Of a stretch of DNA of 64,000 bases, positions 26,732 through 35,683 are shown piece after piece. A model generated the notes under the pieces. That model saw only the letters and a list, made by a program, of their open reading frames with translations. It was not told where the DNA came from and made no database searches. This DNA comes from Pseudomonas sp. Irchel 3A7 (GTDB lineage Bacteria; Pseudomonadota; Gammaproteobacteria; Pseudomonadales; Pseudomonadaceae). Location of the stretch: NCBI RefSeq assembly GCF_900187565.1, contig NZ_FYED01000005.1, positions 124,001 to 188,000 on the forward strand, written 5' to 3'. Numbering within the stretch: the stretch's first letter is position 1; every line of letters begins with the position of its first letter. A program made the translations under genes and the position numbers.

Positions 26732-27667
26732 TTACTCCTCTGCCCCGGCAGCTGAATGCGAGTTCATGTCCGTAGCGGCCACTTCTTTCTCTTTCTTCTC
26801 GTGCTTGACCTTAGGACCCGGTTTCATGCCTTCGTACTTGTCGACGATGGTCTGGAACAGGTTCGGCGTAACCGAGGAGTAGAGCTCGACTGGGTTGTTC
26901 TGGCTCTGCTTGGCAAGAGCTGCGTATTCAGCCTGTTCAAGCTTTTTAGGTGCCTTTTTGACTTCACTTACCCAGGCGTCGAATTCTTCCTGGGTCGTTG
27001 CGGTCGCTTTGAATTTCATACCGGTGAAACCGGCACCGCTGTAGTTGGCGGAGATACCGTCCATTTCAGCGTTCTCGTTGGCGATCAGGTGCAGCTTGGT
27101 CTGCATGCCCGCCATCGCGTAGATCTGGCCGCCCAGGGCCGGGATGAAGAACGAGTTCATCACAGCGTCCGAAGTGATCCGGAAATTGATCGGCGTGTGC
27201 GCCGGGAACACGATCTTGTTGACCGTGGCAATGCCTTGTTCCGGGTAGATGAACAGCCACTTCCAGTCCAGCGCGACCACTTCGATGGTCACAGGCTTGA
27301 CGTCGGATTCCAGCGGCTTGTATGGGTCCAGGGCGTGGGTCGACTTGTAGGTGATGTAACCCAGGGCAATGATGATCAGCACCGGAACAGTCCACACCGC
27401 GATCTCGATCTTGGTGGAGTGATTCCATTTCGGCGTGTAGGTCGCGCTGGTGTTGGAGGCGCGGTATTTCCAGGCGAACAGGAAGGTCATGATGATGACC
27501 GGAATCACGACCAACAGCATCAGCAGCGTTGCGGTGATGATCAGGTTTCGCTCATCCAGGCCAACCTGGCCCTTGGGATTGAGCAAGGTCATGTTGCAGC
27601 CTGACAGCAACAACGTGCCGATCAGCGGCAATAAGCCTAGTAGTCTGGGGTACCTGTTTTTACTCAT
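26732..27667 (-). CDS. cyoA: Cytochrome bo3 ubiquinol oxidase subunit II (lipoprotein)
   Basis: This 311-residue subunit II starts with a lipoprotein signal (LLLSGC lipobox, Cys at about residue 25). It has two membrane segments and a cupredoxin-like periplasmic domain with [17 protein letters not shown]. The CuA ligands of cytochrome c oxidases are absent, as expected for a quinol oxidase. The ATG at 27667 has GAGG upstream; the longer frame to 27721 has no such site. First gene of cyoABCDE. Confidence 0.95.
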   Translation of the reverse strand: MSKNRYPRLLGLLPLIGTLLLSGCNMTLLNPKGQVGLDERNLIITATLLMLLVVIPVIIMTFLFAWKYRASNTSATYTPKWNHSTKIEIAVWTVPVLIIIALGYITYKSTHALDPYKPLESDVKPVTIEVVALDWKWLFIYPEQGIATVNKIVFPAHTPINFRITSDAVMNSFFIPALGGQIYAMAGMQTKLHLIANENAEMDGISANYSGAGFTGMKFKATATTQEEFDAWVSEVKKAPKKLEQAEYAALAKQSQNNPVELYSSVTPNLFQTIVDKYEGMKPGPKVKHEKKEKEVAATDMNSHSAAGAEE

Positions 27668-28423
27668 CTCACGACCTCTAAAGCAGCTTGCGCAATGCGG
27701 TTGGGTTTTGATCGCCAACACTTCACCCTGCCAAGGGTTGGCATTTTTCTTGGATTGAATAAGGGCTGCCCGTCGAGCGTCAGACGCGTTTCGACAAATC
27801 CTGGGCCAGCGTTGAGTTCTTATTCGAATTCGTGGTCAAAGGCCTTGTTACAGACCAATTCCATTTGGTGCGGATAGTTGGAGGCACCGACACCTGGGAG
27901 TCGCATGAAGCCGCCCGGCCTCTCGACACCCTGTTCCTGCTCAAGCACCTGTGGTTGTGAGCAGCGCCGGGAATTCAGTGCGGGCGATTGTAGTTATGTA
28001 GCGTTTTTTAAACCATGTCTCATCCCGAAATAATTTATATCCCGAGCCGCAACAATCCTTCGCGGAACTCGTAAAAGTCGCGCATGTTATCGAAATTGAT
28101 TCTCAACAAAAACACCAAAAATAGTAGGTCTACCACCGGCAATTCAGACAGTATCGTGGGCTCGACAGCCTGTCAGGATCCTGCCCAAGCCCCCATATCG
28201 CGGGGGCTCTGGCAAATCGCCAGCCCCTGTTAAAACTGCCTGCTGCAGCCTGATGAAGGCCAAACAAACTGATTGAAAAACAGGCCAATTTCGTTGCGTG
28301 GTCGAGCACCAATCCGGCGCCTTGAAAGCCGGTGCGACACTCAAGATGTGACAACATGTCGCACACTTGTCGCACCCTTCGTTGCCGCACATCACGGTCT
28401 TTTTACCTTCCCTCTGAAAATGC
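27668..28423. other. Long non-coding region upstream of cyoA
   Basis: No convincing gene is seen in 756 bases; the short open frames have poor codon use and no start signal. It contains the palindrome at 27729-27743, a GC hairpin AGCCCCC/GGGGGCT at 28188-28208 with no T-run, and a TTGAT-N4-AACAA sequence at 28096-28109. The last resembles an Anr/FNR box with one mismatch, though it is far (about 430 bases) from cyoA. The AT-rich stretch 28010-28130 may hold a promoter. Confidence 0.5.
27729..27743. promoter_or_regulatory. Palindrome in the cyoA leader
   Basis: TGCCAAGGGTTGGCA is a perfect 6+3+6 palindrome about 60 bases before the cyoA ATG. It is followed on the + strand by TTTTTC. It may be a repressor site or a leader hairpin for the cyo operon. 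No direct evidence decides. Confidence 0.45.
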
Positions 28424-28464
28424 AAAAACGCCCCGGTCCTCTGTTCAAGGACCGGGGCGTTTTT
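28424..28464 (-). terminator. Terminator of dsbB
   Basis: AAAAACGCCCCGGTCCT and its exact complement form a 17-base perfect stem with a seven-base loop, ending in a T-run on both strands. It lies 29 bases beyond the dsbB stop. Confidence 0.92.
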
Positions 28465-28493
28465 CATTCGCGCCGGCGTTGTCGCCGATGACC

Positions 28494-29003
28494 TCAGCGC
28501 AGTGCTTTGCGGTTACGCACGGTGAGCAGCGGAACCAGTACCACCACCAGCACGAAGGCGACCAACGCCCACTGCGCCAGCGACAAACCGAGGATCGGCG
28601 GGTATGGCGTAGAGCAGAAGCCGTCGACCTGGAAGCCCAGCGGGAAGATCTTCGCCAGCGGCAAGCCATCGACAATCGGCTGCAGCACATCGACGCCGCA
28701 ACTCACGGCCGGATAGAACTGCGTGTAGACGTGATGCCCTGCCACACCGACACCTGCCAGCGCGCAGATCACCACCAGGGTTTCAAACACCGTGATGCTG
28801 CGACGACTGTGCATGGCCGCACCGACAAAGGCGAAGATCGCGATCAACAGCAAGGCATAACGTTGCAGGATACACAGCGGGCAAGGCGCCTCGCCCAGCA
28901 CGATTTGCATGTACAGCGCACCGCCGATCAGCGCCAGGCAGATGATGCCCAGCAATACCAGATAGCGCCGTTCACGCCCCAACCGCATTGTTTCCTCGCT
29001 CAT
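28494..29003 (-). CDS. dsbB: Disulfide bond formation protein B
   Basis: This 169-residue inner-membrane protein has four hydrophobic segments. The first periplasmic Cys pair is APCPLC (about residues 40-44) and the second loop holds SCGVDV and GFCSTPYP cysteines. It reoxidises DsbA and passes electrons to ubiquinone. It is transcribed alone, with its own terminator. Confidence 0.94.
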   Translation of the reverse strand: MSEETMRLGRERRYLVLLGIICLALIGGALYMQIVLGEAPCPLCILQRYALLLIAIFAFVGAAMHSRRSITVFETLVVICALAGVGVAGHHVYTQFYPAVSCGVDVLQPIVDGLPLAKIFPLGFQVDGFCSTPYPPILGLSLAQWALVAFVLVVVLVPLLTVRNRKALR

Positions 29004-29165
29004 CGCGTTTCCCTTAAAAATATCGATTGCCGCCAGTCTACACGCTGAGTTTGCTCTTGGAGAGCCTGGCGCGTAATGGAGGATGTCGGGGGGAATAGAC
29101 GATAGGCGGGTTAAGAAGGGATTAACTTTCGAGCGGTTTTCACCCTTTGAAACCGTGGTGCGGCA

Positions 29166-29259
29166 TTCGCGAGCAGGCTCGCTCCCACAGTGGATCTACG
29201 CCAGGCACAAAGACTGTGTTCGCTGAAGATCCCTTGTGGGAGCGAGCCTGCTCGCGAAG
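29166..29259. repeat. REP pair, outward arrangement
   Basis: A reverse REP (29166-29190) is followed by a forward REP (29235-29259), between the start of dsbB and the end of hmp. The 290-base gap shows no gene. Confidence 0.9.
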
Positions 29260-29293
29260 CAGGCGACTCGGTCTCCCGAGTCGCCACCCGTGT

Positions 29294-30475
29294 TTACTCC
29301 AGCGCCGAAGCCGGGCCGAAGAACTCGTAACGGCTCTGCTTCTCAGGCACACCCAGCGCCTTGAGGTGACGCTTGATCGCTGCCATGAAGCCCTTCGGCC
29401 CCAGGAAGTAAGCGTCCACATCGCGCTCTGCGGGCAACCACTCACCCAACTGCTCCTGGTTCAACAACCCGACCTTGTCGGCCGCCGGGCTGACACCGTC
29501 GTCTTCGGCGTAGCAGTAGAAGCGCTTGAGTTGCGGGTGACGCTCGGCCAGGCCGTCGATCCAGTCGCGGAAAGCGTGAACGCTGCCGTTGCGGGCGCAG
29601 TGGATGAAGTGCACCGGGCGCTCGGTTTCCAGCGCCGCTTCAAGCATCGCCAGGGTCGGGGTGATGCCGACGCCGCCGCTGATCAGTACCAGTGGTTTGT
29701 CGCTGGCGGTCAGGGTGAACTCGCCCGCTGGCGGGAACAGCTGGATGCTTGAACCCACATGCAATTGATCGTGCAGGTGGTTGGAAGCGCGACCGCCGGC
29801 TTCACGCTTGACGCTGATGCGGTACTGGCCTTTGTTTGCCAGGGCCGACAGCGAGTAGTTACGACGAATCTCTTCGCCATCAAGGATCAGTTTCATGCCG
29901 ATGTACTGGCCCGGCTCTGCCGCCAGAATCAAGCCTTTGTCCACCGGTTCGAAGTAGAACGAAGTGATTTCCGCGCTTTCCTCGACCTTGGCCGCCACGA
30001 TGAATTCCCGCGCCCCGCGCCAGCCGCCCGGAGCCTGTTCCTTCTGGTCGTAGATGCTGGTTTCGGCACCGATCAGGATGTCCGCCAGTTGACCGTAAGC
30101 CGCACCCCACGCCGCGATCACTTCCGGTGTGGCGATTTCTTCGCCCAGGACTTCAGCGATCGCGCGCAACAGGCAGGTGCCGACAATCGGGTAATGCTCC
30201 GGCAGAATCTGCAGGGCCACGTGCTTGTTGATGATCTTCGCCACCAGGTCGCCCAACTGATCGAGCTGGTCGATGTGGCGTGCATACATCAATACACCGT
30301 TGGCCAAGGCGCGCGGTTGGTCACCGGTGGCCTGGTGGGCCTGGTTGAACAGTGGGCGAACTTCCGGGTACTCGGACAACATCATCCGGTAGAAATGCGT
30401 GATCAGGGCTTCACCACCGCTTTCCAGCAGAGGCACAGTGGATTTGACGATGGCACGGTCTTGGACGCTAAGCAT
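29294..30475 (-). CDS. hmp: Nitric oxide dioxygenase (flavohemoglobin)
   Basis: This 393-residue flavohemoglobin oxidises NO to nitrate with NAD(P)H and O2. The N-terminal globin domain (1-140) includes the proximal-His region NKHVALQILPEHYPIVG. The FAD domain has RNYSLSA, and the NAD domain has LISGGVGITPTLAML and the C-terminal YEFFGPA. The ATG at 30475 has AGGAGT upstream; the extension to 30595 is rejected. It is divergent from norR, whose likely binding sites and a sigma-54-like promoter lie between them. Confidence 0.95.
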   Translation of the reverse strand: MLSVQDRAIVKSTVPLLESGGEALITHFYRMMLSEYPEVRPLFNQAHQATGDQPRALANGVLMYARHIDQLDQLGDLVAKIINKHVALQILPEHYPIVGTCLLRAIAEVLGEEIATPEVIAAWGAAYGQLADILIGAETSIYDQKEQAPGGWRGAREFIVAAKVEESAEITSFYFEPVDKGLILAAEPGQYIGMKLILDGEEIRRNYSLSALANKGQYRISVKREAGGRASNHLHDQLHVGSSIQLFPPAGEFTLTASDKPLVLISGGVGITPTLAMLEAALETERPVHFIHCARNGSVHAFRDWIDGLAERHPQLKRFYCYAEDDGVSPAADKVGLLNQEQLGEWLPAERDVDAYFLGPKGFMAAIKRHLKALGVPEKQSRYEFFGPASALE

Positions 30476-30523
30476 AAAGTGACTCCTGAGCAACGAGGGT
30501 TTCTTAACTGTTGCCTTATGCTT

Positions 30524-30540
30524 ATCAGGTTCCGTGCCAA
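30524..30540 (-). promoter_or_regulatory. Sigma-54-like promoter of hmp
   Basis: On the minus strand TTGGCACGGAACCTGAT has a perfect -24 half (TTGGCACG). The -12 half is degenerate, with GA where GC is expected. It lies about 50 bases before the hmp ATG, and NorR is a sigma-54 activator, which supports the reading. Confidence 0.6.
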
Positions 30541-30580
30541 CATTAATTTTCATGTAAATCAGTAACTTAACAACAAGATA

Positions 30581-30617
30581 GTCATATCGACACATTTTGA
30601 CTTATAGTCACACCGAC
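30581..30617. promoter_or_regulatory. NorR enhancer sites
   Basis: GTCATATCGAC (30581-30591) and GTCACACCGAC (30607-30617) both fit GT-N7-AC, the NorR core. The palindrome GACTTATAGTC (30599-30609) overlaps the second. They are 40-80 bases upstream of the sigma-54-like promoter of hmp. Confidence 0.6.
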
Positions 30618-30631
30618 TACATGGAGTCACT

Positions 30632-32182
30632 ATGACTGCAAAATCCCTGCTTACCGCCCTGTTGCCACTGGTCTCGGACCTGTCCCGCGAACTCCCCGAA
30701 GGCGAGCGCTACAGACGCCTGCTCGAAGCCATGCGCGCCCTGCTGCCCTGCGATGCCGCCGCCCTGCTGCGCCTCGATGGCGAATGGCTGGTGCCGCTGG
30801 CCGTTGACGGGTTGAGCACCGACACACTCGGCCGACGCTTCAAGGTCAGCGAACACCCGCGCTTCGAAGCATTGCTCAGCAGCCATGGCCCGACCCGCTT
30901 CGCCGCCGACAGCGACATGCCCGACCCTTATGACGGCCTGGTCGATGGGCTCGATGACCATCTGGAAGTCCATGACTGCATGGGCTGTCCGCTCTTTATC
31001 GACGAGCGGCCATGGGGCCTGTTGACCCTCGACGCCCTCAATCCGGAGCAGTTTGAACCGATCGAACTGGACGCCCTGGAAGCCTTCGCCAGCCTCGCCG
31101 CCGCCACGGTCAATGCCGCCGAGCGCATCGAACGCCTGAACAATCGCGTCGAAGATGAACACCAGCGCGCCGAGGTGTACCGCCAGGCCAGCGGTCAGCA
31201 GAACCGTGAAATGATCGGCCAGAGCAAGGCGCATAAACGCTTGGTGGAAGAAATCAATCTGGTGGGCGGCAGCGATCTGACCGTGCTGATCACCGGAGAA
31301 ACCGGGGTCGGCAAGGAGCTGGTGGCCCAGGCCATCCACGCCGCCTCGCCCCGGGCCGACAAGCCGATCATCAGCCTCAACTGCGCCGCGCTGCCCGATA
31401 CGCTGGTGGAGAGCGAGTTGTTCGGCCACGTACGCGGCGCCTTTACCGGGGCGATGAACGATCGGCGCGGCAAGTTCGAACTGGCCAATGGCGGCACACT
31501 GTTTCTTGATGAAGTCGGCGAGCTGTCGCTGACAGTCCAGGCCAAATTGCTGCGCGTACTGCAAAGCGGTCAGCTGCAGCGCCTGGGTTCGGACAAGGAA
31601 CATCAGGTCGATGTGCGGCTGATCGCGGCGACCAACCGCGACCTGGCCGAAGAAGTGCGCAGCGGTCGCTATCGTGCCGACTTCTACCATCGCCTCAGCG
31701 TTTACCCATTGCTCGTACCAGCCCTGCGTGATCGTGGCCGCGACGTGCTGCTGCTCAGTGGTTACTTCCTGGAGCAAAACCGCTCGCGCATGGGCCTCAA
31801 CAGCCTGCGCCTGAACAGCGACGCCCAGGTGGCGTTGCTCGCCTACGACTGGCCGGGCAACGTGCGGGAGCTGGAACACTTGATAGGCCGTAGCGCCTTG
31901 AAAGCCTTGGGTAACTGCAAGGAACGACCGAAAATCCTCAGTTTGAGCGCTGTCGATCTGGACCTGCCCAGCGGCAGTGTTGAAATCACCGCCGAGCAAC
32001 CGGCCGCGACCGCTGTGGCGTTGGTGACCGGAGATTTGCGCGAGGCCACCGAAAATTATCAGCGCCAGTTGATCGGCGCGTGCCTGGAACGGCACAACCA
32101 CAATTGGGCCAGTGCGGCGCGGGAGTTGGGGCTGGACCGGGCGAATCTTGGGCGGATGGCCAAAAGGTTAGGGATGAAGTGA
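30632..32182 (+). CDS. norR: NO-responsive sigma-54 activator NorR
   Basis: This 516-residue regulator has an N-terminal GAF domain (about 20-170) that senses NO through a non-heme iron. A sigma-54 AAA+ domain (about 190-430) has Walker A GETGVGKE, the sigma-54 contact loop GAFTGA and Walker [12 protein letters not shown]-terminal Fis-type HTH follows ([24 protein letters not shown]). Divergent orientation with hmp fits the known NorR-Hmp pair of pseudomonads. Confidence 0.95.
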   Translation: MTAKSLLTALLPLVSDLSRELPEGERYRRLLEAMRALLPCDAAALLRLDGEWLVPLAVDGLSTDTLGRRFKVSEHPRFEALLSSHGPTRFAADSDMPDPYDGLVDGLDDHLEVHDCMGCPLFIDERPWGLLTLDALNPEQFEPIELDALEAFASLAAATVNAAERIERLNNRVEDEHQRAEVYRQASGQQNREMIGQSKAHKRLVEEINLVGGSDLTVLITGETGVGKELVAQAIHAASPRADKPIISLNCAALPDTLVESELFGHVRGAFTGAMNDRRGKFELANGGTLFLDEVGELSLTVQAKLLRVLQSGQLQRLGSDKEHQVDVRLIAATNRDLAEEVRSGRYRADFYHRLSVYPLLVPALRDRGRDVLLLSGYFLEQNRSRMGLNSLRLNSDAQVALLAYDWPGNVRELEHLIGRSALKALGNCKERPKILSLSAVDLDLPSGSVEITAEQPAATAVALVTGDLREATENYQRQLIGACLERHNHNWASAARELGLDRANLGRMAKRLGMK

Positions 32183-32188
32183 GGGCCT

Positions 32189-32255
32189 CTTCGCGAGCAG
32201 GCTCGCTCCCACAGGGATAATCGCTGCCTTTGTGGGAGCGAGCCTGCTCGCGAAG
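32189..32255. repeat. REP pair
   Basis: Reverse and forward REP copies directly after the norR stop. Confidence 0.9.
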
Positions 32256-32372
32256 GCGGTCTACCCTTCACCTGATTTTCTAAAGCCTGCCCCCAACAAG
32301 TCGATAACCCGGCATTGATAGCTGTTGGCGATCTTCACGGTCGTCCGTCACCTTTTTCCTCAGAAGGTACTT

Positions 32373-33275
32373 ATGTCCTCCACCAAAGGCCGTGCGGATT
32401 CACTTTCGCTTCTGCTGTTCACCTTGCGCAGTGGCAAGTTGATGGCGATCAACCTGCTCAAAGTCAGTGAAATCATCCCCTGCCCGCCGCTGACCAAGCT
32501 GCCGGAGTCGCACCCTCACGTAAAAGGCATCGCCACTTTGCGCGGCGCCTCGCTGTCGGTGATCGACCTCAGCCGCGCCATCGGCGAACGCCCGCTGGAA
32601 GATCCGAACGGTGGCTGCCTGATCGTCACCGACGTCAGCCGTTCCAAGCAGGGCTTGCACGTTCAAGCCGTCAGCAAAATCGTCCATTGCCTGACCACTG
32701 ACATCCGCCCACCGCCCTTTGGTTCTGGTGGCGTGCGCTCGTACATTACCGGGGTGACCTCGGTGGACGGCACGCTGGTGCAGGTGCTGGACATCGAAAA
32801 AGTCATCCACGGTATTGCCCCGGTGCAGATCGACATGGCACCCACCGAACTCAGCATGGAAGACGCTGAAGTGCTGGGCAACGCGCGGATCCTGGTGGTC
32901 GATGACAGCCAGGTGGCCTTGCAACAATCGGTGCATACCCTGCGCAATCTCGGCCTGCAATGCCACACGGCGCGCAGTGCCAAGGAAGCCATCGATTGCT
33001 TGCTGGACCTGCAAGGCACCGCCCAGCAGATCAACCTGATTGTCTCCGACATCGAAATGTCCGAGATGGATGGCTACGCCTTCACCCGCACCCTGCGCGA
33101 AACCCCGGACTTCGCGCATCTCTATGTGTTGCTGCATACCTCACTGGACAGCGCGATGAACAGCGAAAAGGCACGTCTGGCCGGTGCGAACGCGGTGCTG
33201 ACCAAGTTTTCGTCACCGGAACTGACCAAATGCCTGATCGAAGCGGCCAAGGCTGTGGCCGAACAAGGTCATTGA
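32373..33275 (+). CDS. cheV: Chemotaxis coupling protein CheV
   Basis: This 300-residue protein has a CheW-like domain (about 5-160; LRSGKLMAINLLKVSEIIP, VKGIATLRGASLSVIDL) fused to a receiver domain (about 170-295). The receiver has ILVVDDSQ, the phosphoacceptor in IVSDIEMSEMDGY and LTKFSSPEL. It couples chemoreceptors to CheA and tunes adaptation. The ATG at 32373 has AAGG upstream. The gene is solitary, without a che operon nearby. Confidence 0.93.
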   Translation: MSSTKGRADSLSLLLFTLRSGKLMAINLLKVSEIIPCPPLTKLPESHPHVKGIATLRGASLSVIDLSRAIGERPLEDPNGGCLIVTDVSRSKQGLHVQAVSKIVHCLTTDIRPPPFGSGGVRSYITGVTSVDGTLVQVLDIEKVIHGIAPVQIDMAPTELSMEDAEVLGNARILVVDDSQVALQQSVHTLRNLGLQCHTARSAKEAIDCLLDLQGTAQQINLIVSDIEMSEMDGYAFTRTLRETPDFAHLYVLLHTSLDSAMNSEKARLAGANAVLTKFSSPELTKCLIEAAKAVAEQGH

Positions 33276-33278
33276 GTC

Positions 33279-33773
33279 TTGGCCGGGGCCCCGGAAGAAA
33301 CGTGGTGCTGGCTGATGCGGCGCGACCTCGCCGAGGCCGTGCCGGACATGGCCTGGCCAACCGGCATTCAATTGACCCATTACCACGCCGAACTCGCTGC
33401 AGCTGTGCACCACTTGATGGAGCTTGGGTATCGCGACGGCGGCGGTCGCGTACCCGCGTTGACGCTGTGGCAACAGCAGTTTGAGACTGATCCTGAATAC
33501 GATCCTTTCCTGTGTTTCATTGCCCTCGATGCCGAAGGCGTAGTCGCCGTGTGCCAGTGCTGGACCAGTGCCTACATCAAGAATCTGGTGGTGCATCCGC
33601 GGGCTCGACGGCAAGGCCTGGGGCGCGCGTTGCTGTTGCATGCGTTCAAAGTATTTCAGCAGCGCCGGGAAGGGTTTGTGGATTTGAAGGTGCTGGAGGA
33701 CAACCTGCGGGCGCGGCGGTTGTATGAAAGTGCCGGGATGTATGCGGTCCGCCGGGAACCTGTGCCAGTCTGA
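33279..33773 (+). CDS. GNAT-family N-acetyltransferase
   Basis: About 164 residues with a GNAT acetyl-CoA loop in VHPRARRQGLGRALLLHAF and the C-terminal NLRARRLYESAGM. The substrate is unknown. The TTG at 33279 follows the cheV stop by three bases and has AAGGTC before it; the ATG at 33315 is an alternative start. Close spacing suggests co-transcription with cheV, probably incidental. Confidence 0.8.
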   Translation: MAGAPEETWCWLMRRDLAEAVPDMAWPTGIQLTHYHAELAAAVHHLMELGYRDGGGRVPALTLWQQQFETDPEYDPFLCFIALDAEGVVAVCQCWTSAYIKNLVVHPRARRQGLGRALLLHAFKVFQQRREGFVDLKVLEDNLRARRLYESAGMYAVRREPVPV

Positions 33774-33782
33774 CCCACCGCC

Positions 33783-33838
33783 ATCGCGGGCGAGCCCGCT
33801 CCCACAGGGGATGTGGGAGCGAGCCTGCTCGCGAAGAG
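33783..33838. repeat. REP pair, close-set
   Basis: A diverged reverse copy (GCGGGCGAGCCCGCTCCCAC) and a forward copy abut almost directly after the GNAT gene. Confidence 0.85.
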
Positions 33839-33911
33839 GCCCGTATAATCGCCATCAAACCATCAGGCATACTCCAACCTTGGCCATTGCACATCCAAGG
33901 ATTCCTGATCT

Positions 33912-34238
33912 ATGAAAGCCGCCACCCTGACCCTCCTCTGCCTCACCGCCCTGACTACTCAGACCCACGCCTCCAGCCCCGATGCCTGGGCCGCCTACGA
34001 CAAAACCGTACTCGCCGGTTGCACCAAGGCCAGTGGCCTGAAGAATGCCCAACCCGTCGGCAATGCCGCGCAGTTCGATGACCGTGTCGGCTACACCGCC
34101 CTCCTGCTGCAAGGTCAGTACCCGCAAAAACACATGAAAGGCGCGCAAGGCACCGAGTTGTGTCTCTACAACAAAAAAAGCAAAACCGCGTACGTCACCG
34201 AGTGGGACTCGGTCCGCCCTGCCGCCAAGGCGCAGTGA
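33912..34238 (+). CDS. Small exported hypothetical protein
   Basis: This 108-residue protein has a Sec signal peptide (MKAATLTLLCLTALTTQTHA, cleavage near residue 20). The mature part has two cysteines (VLAGCTKASG and TELCLYNKKS) that could form a disulfide in the periplasm. No known domain is recognised. It appears monocistronic. Confidence 0.8.
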   Translation: MKAATLTLLCLTALTTQTHASSPDAWAAYDKTVLAGCTKASGLKNAQPVGNAAQFDDRVGYTALLLQGQYPQKHMKGAQGTELCLYNKKSKTAYVTEWDSVRPAAKAQ

Positions 34239-34321
34239 GTGGCGCATAACTTGCTTCGACAGCGGCCTTCACGGCGGCATTCTGTCGCCGTTTCATGCCC
34301 TCGGATGCGACTGACCGCTCA

Positions 34322-35071
34322 ATGAATACGACGTTTTCCTGCGTAGGCTGTGGCAAATGCTGCAATGACCACCATGTCTCCCTGACCCTGCCAGAAGCCC
34401 GGATGTGGGCAGCTGACGGTGGGCAAGTGATCGTGCTTGTGGAAGGTTTCCTGAGCAACGGCCTGGGTCTGCCGCCACAGCAACGTGAACACGCCGAACG
34501 CCGTTCTGCGGTCATCCGCAGTGCCGACGCGGAGGCCTTCGTCGCCATCACCTTTGCCGCCTACAACGTGGGAGCCTGTCGGAATCTTGACGAAGACAAT
34601 CTCTGCAGGATCTACGAACGCCGCCCGCTGGTGTGCCGTATCTACCCGATGGAGATCAATCCGCACATCCCTCTGAACATTGCCCTGAAGGAATGTCCGA
34701 CTGAGTCGTGGGAAAAAGGACCGGACCTGATTGTTGGCGGTGAACTGGTCGACCGCGAGTTGTCGGATTTGATCCAGCGTTCACGTCAGGCGGATCGCGA
34801 TGACATTCTGATGAAGGACGCGATTTGCGCGTTGCTGGGGATTCGGACCACGGCGTTGAAAGGTGATGGTTTTACCGCCTACCTGCCGGATATGAACGAG
34901 TTCGCCACGATCATCGATGAGCTGGACGGGCAGACATTGCCGCAGTGGGACAGCGAGTGGCAGTTCCATGTTTCGAGCGAGGATATTGCCGGGCAGGTAG
35001 TGGCGGCGGGTGCGCAGGTGGCGCCGGATGAGCCGGGGAATTACGCGTTTATTTCGTTGCGGGCGGCTTGA
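34322..35071 (+). CDS. YkgJ-type cysteine-cluster protein
   Basis: About 249 residues with an N-terminal FSCVGCGKCCNDHH motif and later cysteines in ACRNLDEDNLCRIYERRPLVCRIYP, the spacing of the YkgJ family, which probably binds zinc or an iron-sulfur cluster. The cellular role is unknown. An ATG at 34295 would add nine residues; 34322 is preferred because the motif normally begins close to the N-terminus. Confidence 0.85.
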   Translation: MNTTFSCVGCGKCCNDHHVSLTLPEARMWAADGGQVIVLVEGFLSNGLGLPPQQREHAERRSAVIRSADAEAFVAITFAAYNVGACRNLDEDNLCRIYERRPLVCRIYPMEINPHIPLNIALKECPTESWEKGPDLIVGGELVDRELSDLIQRSRQADRDDILMKDAICALLGIRTTALKGDGFTAYLPDMNEFATIIDELDGQTLPQWDSEWQFHVSSEDIAGQVVAAGAQVAPDEPGNYAFISLRAA

Positions 35072-35101
35072 TCCCAGGATCTTTGCTGTTTGTGCCGGCC
35101 C

Positions 35102-35196
35102 CTTCGCGAGCAGGCTCGCTCCCACAAGGGTTCTTCAGTGAACACAGATTTTGTGCGCAACTCAGATCCACTGTGGGAGCGAGCCTGCTCGCGAAG
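35102..35196. repeat. REP pair, outward arrangement
   Basis: A reverse copy (35102-35126) and a forward copy (35172-35196) between the convergent ends of the YkgJ-type gene and the small gene at 35228. Confidence 0.9.
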
Positions 35197-35227
35197 AGGG
35201 CAAATCAGGCACCGCAAAATCTAAAAC

Positions 35228-35485
35228 TCAGCGCTTGCCCATCGACCGCCGAGTCCCCGGCGGGGCCATGCCCGGTGTCTTGGTGTGGCCGTTTTTGGCG
35301 CCGTTCTTGTACCAGGGCTGGTTGGAGCCTTTGGCGGCTGCCAGTTCACCCGGTTTGAACGGGAACTTGAACGCCGGGATCGCGGCTTTGGTTTCGCCAT
35401 CGGTGCTGGACTCGGCGCTGTCTGGCAGCTCTGCCTGCTCGTCGCTCAAGGCCTCGGCGACCGGCGGTTGTTTCGGGGAAGTCAT
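35228..35485 (-). CDS. Small conserved hypothetical protein
   Basis: An 85-residue hydrophilic protein. The N-terminal half is acidic and likely disordered (EALSDEQAELPDSAESSTDGE). The C-terminal half is basic (WYKNGAKNGHTKTPG). GGAG stands five bases before the ATG, which supports real translation. No motif or function is recognised. Confidence 0.7.
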   Translation of the reverse strand: MTSPKQPPVAEALSDEQAELPDSAESSTDGETKAAIPAFKFPFKPGELAAAKGSNQPWYKNGAKNGHTKTPGMAPPGTRRSMGKR

Positions 35486-35560
35486 GAAAGCTCCGGGTGA
35501 TGCGTAATGTGTCGGGCCCGGTCAGCGAGCCGCGAAAGGCGGCAGTATAGCTGAGGGGCA

Positions 35561-35652
35561 GCTGCAAGCTACAAGCTGCAAGCTTCAAGATAAAAGCGAA
35601 GAGAGCGGCTTTTAAACTTGCAGCTTGCCGCTTGGAGCTAGTAGCTTGCTAA
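35561..35652. repeat. AGCTGCAAGCTT-type low-complexity repeat
   Basis: Several copies of AAGCTGCAAGCTT-like words, with AAGCTGCAAG (35573-35582) complementary to CTTGCAGCTT (35617-35626) and an inner AAAAGC/GCTTTT pair. A long imperfect hairpin lies directly upstream of the dehydrogenase gene. Confidence 0.75.
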
Positions 35653-35683
35653 GTAATCTCCTCCGCCCGACGAGCCTGCACCC

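Noticed and set aside
28096..28109. Anr/FNR box controlling cyo
   Set aside because: TTGAT-N4-AACAA has one mismatch and lies about 430 bases from cyoA, too far for a confident call.
28188..28208. Terminator or small RNA end upstream of cyoA
   Set aside because: The GC hairpin lacks a T-run on either strand and no promoter-like sequence is convincing.
29294..30595. Longer hmp start at 30595
   Set aside because: The extension runs through the sigma-54-like promoter and lies outside the globin domain; AGGAGT supports 30475.
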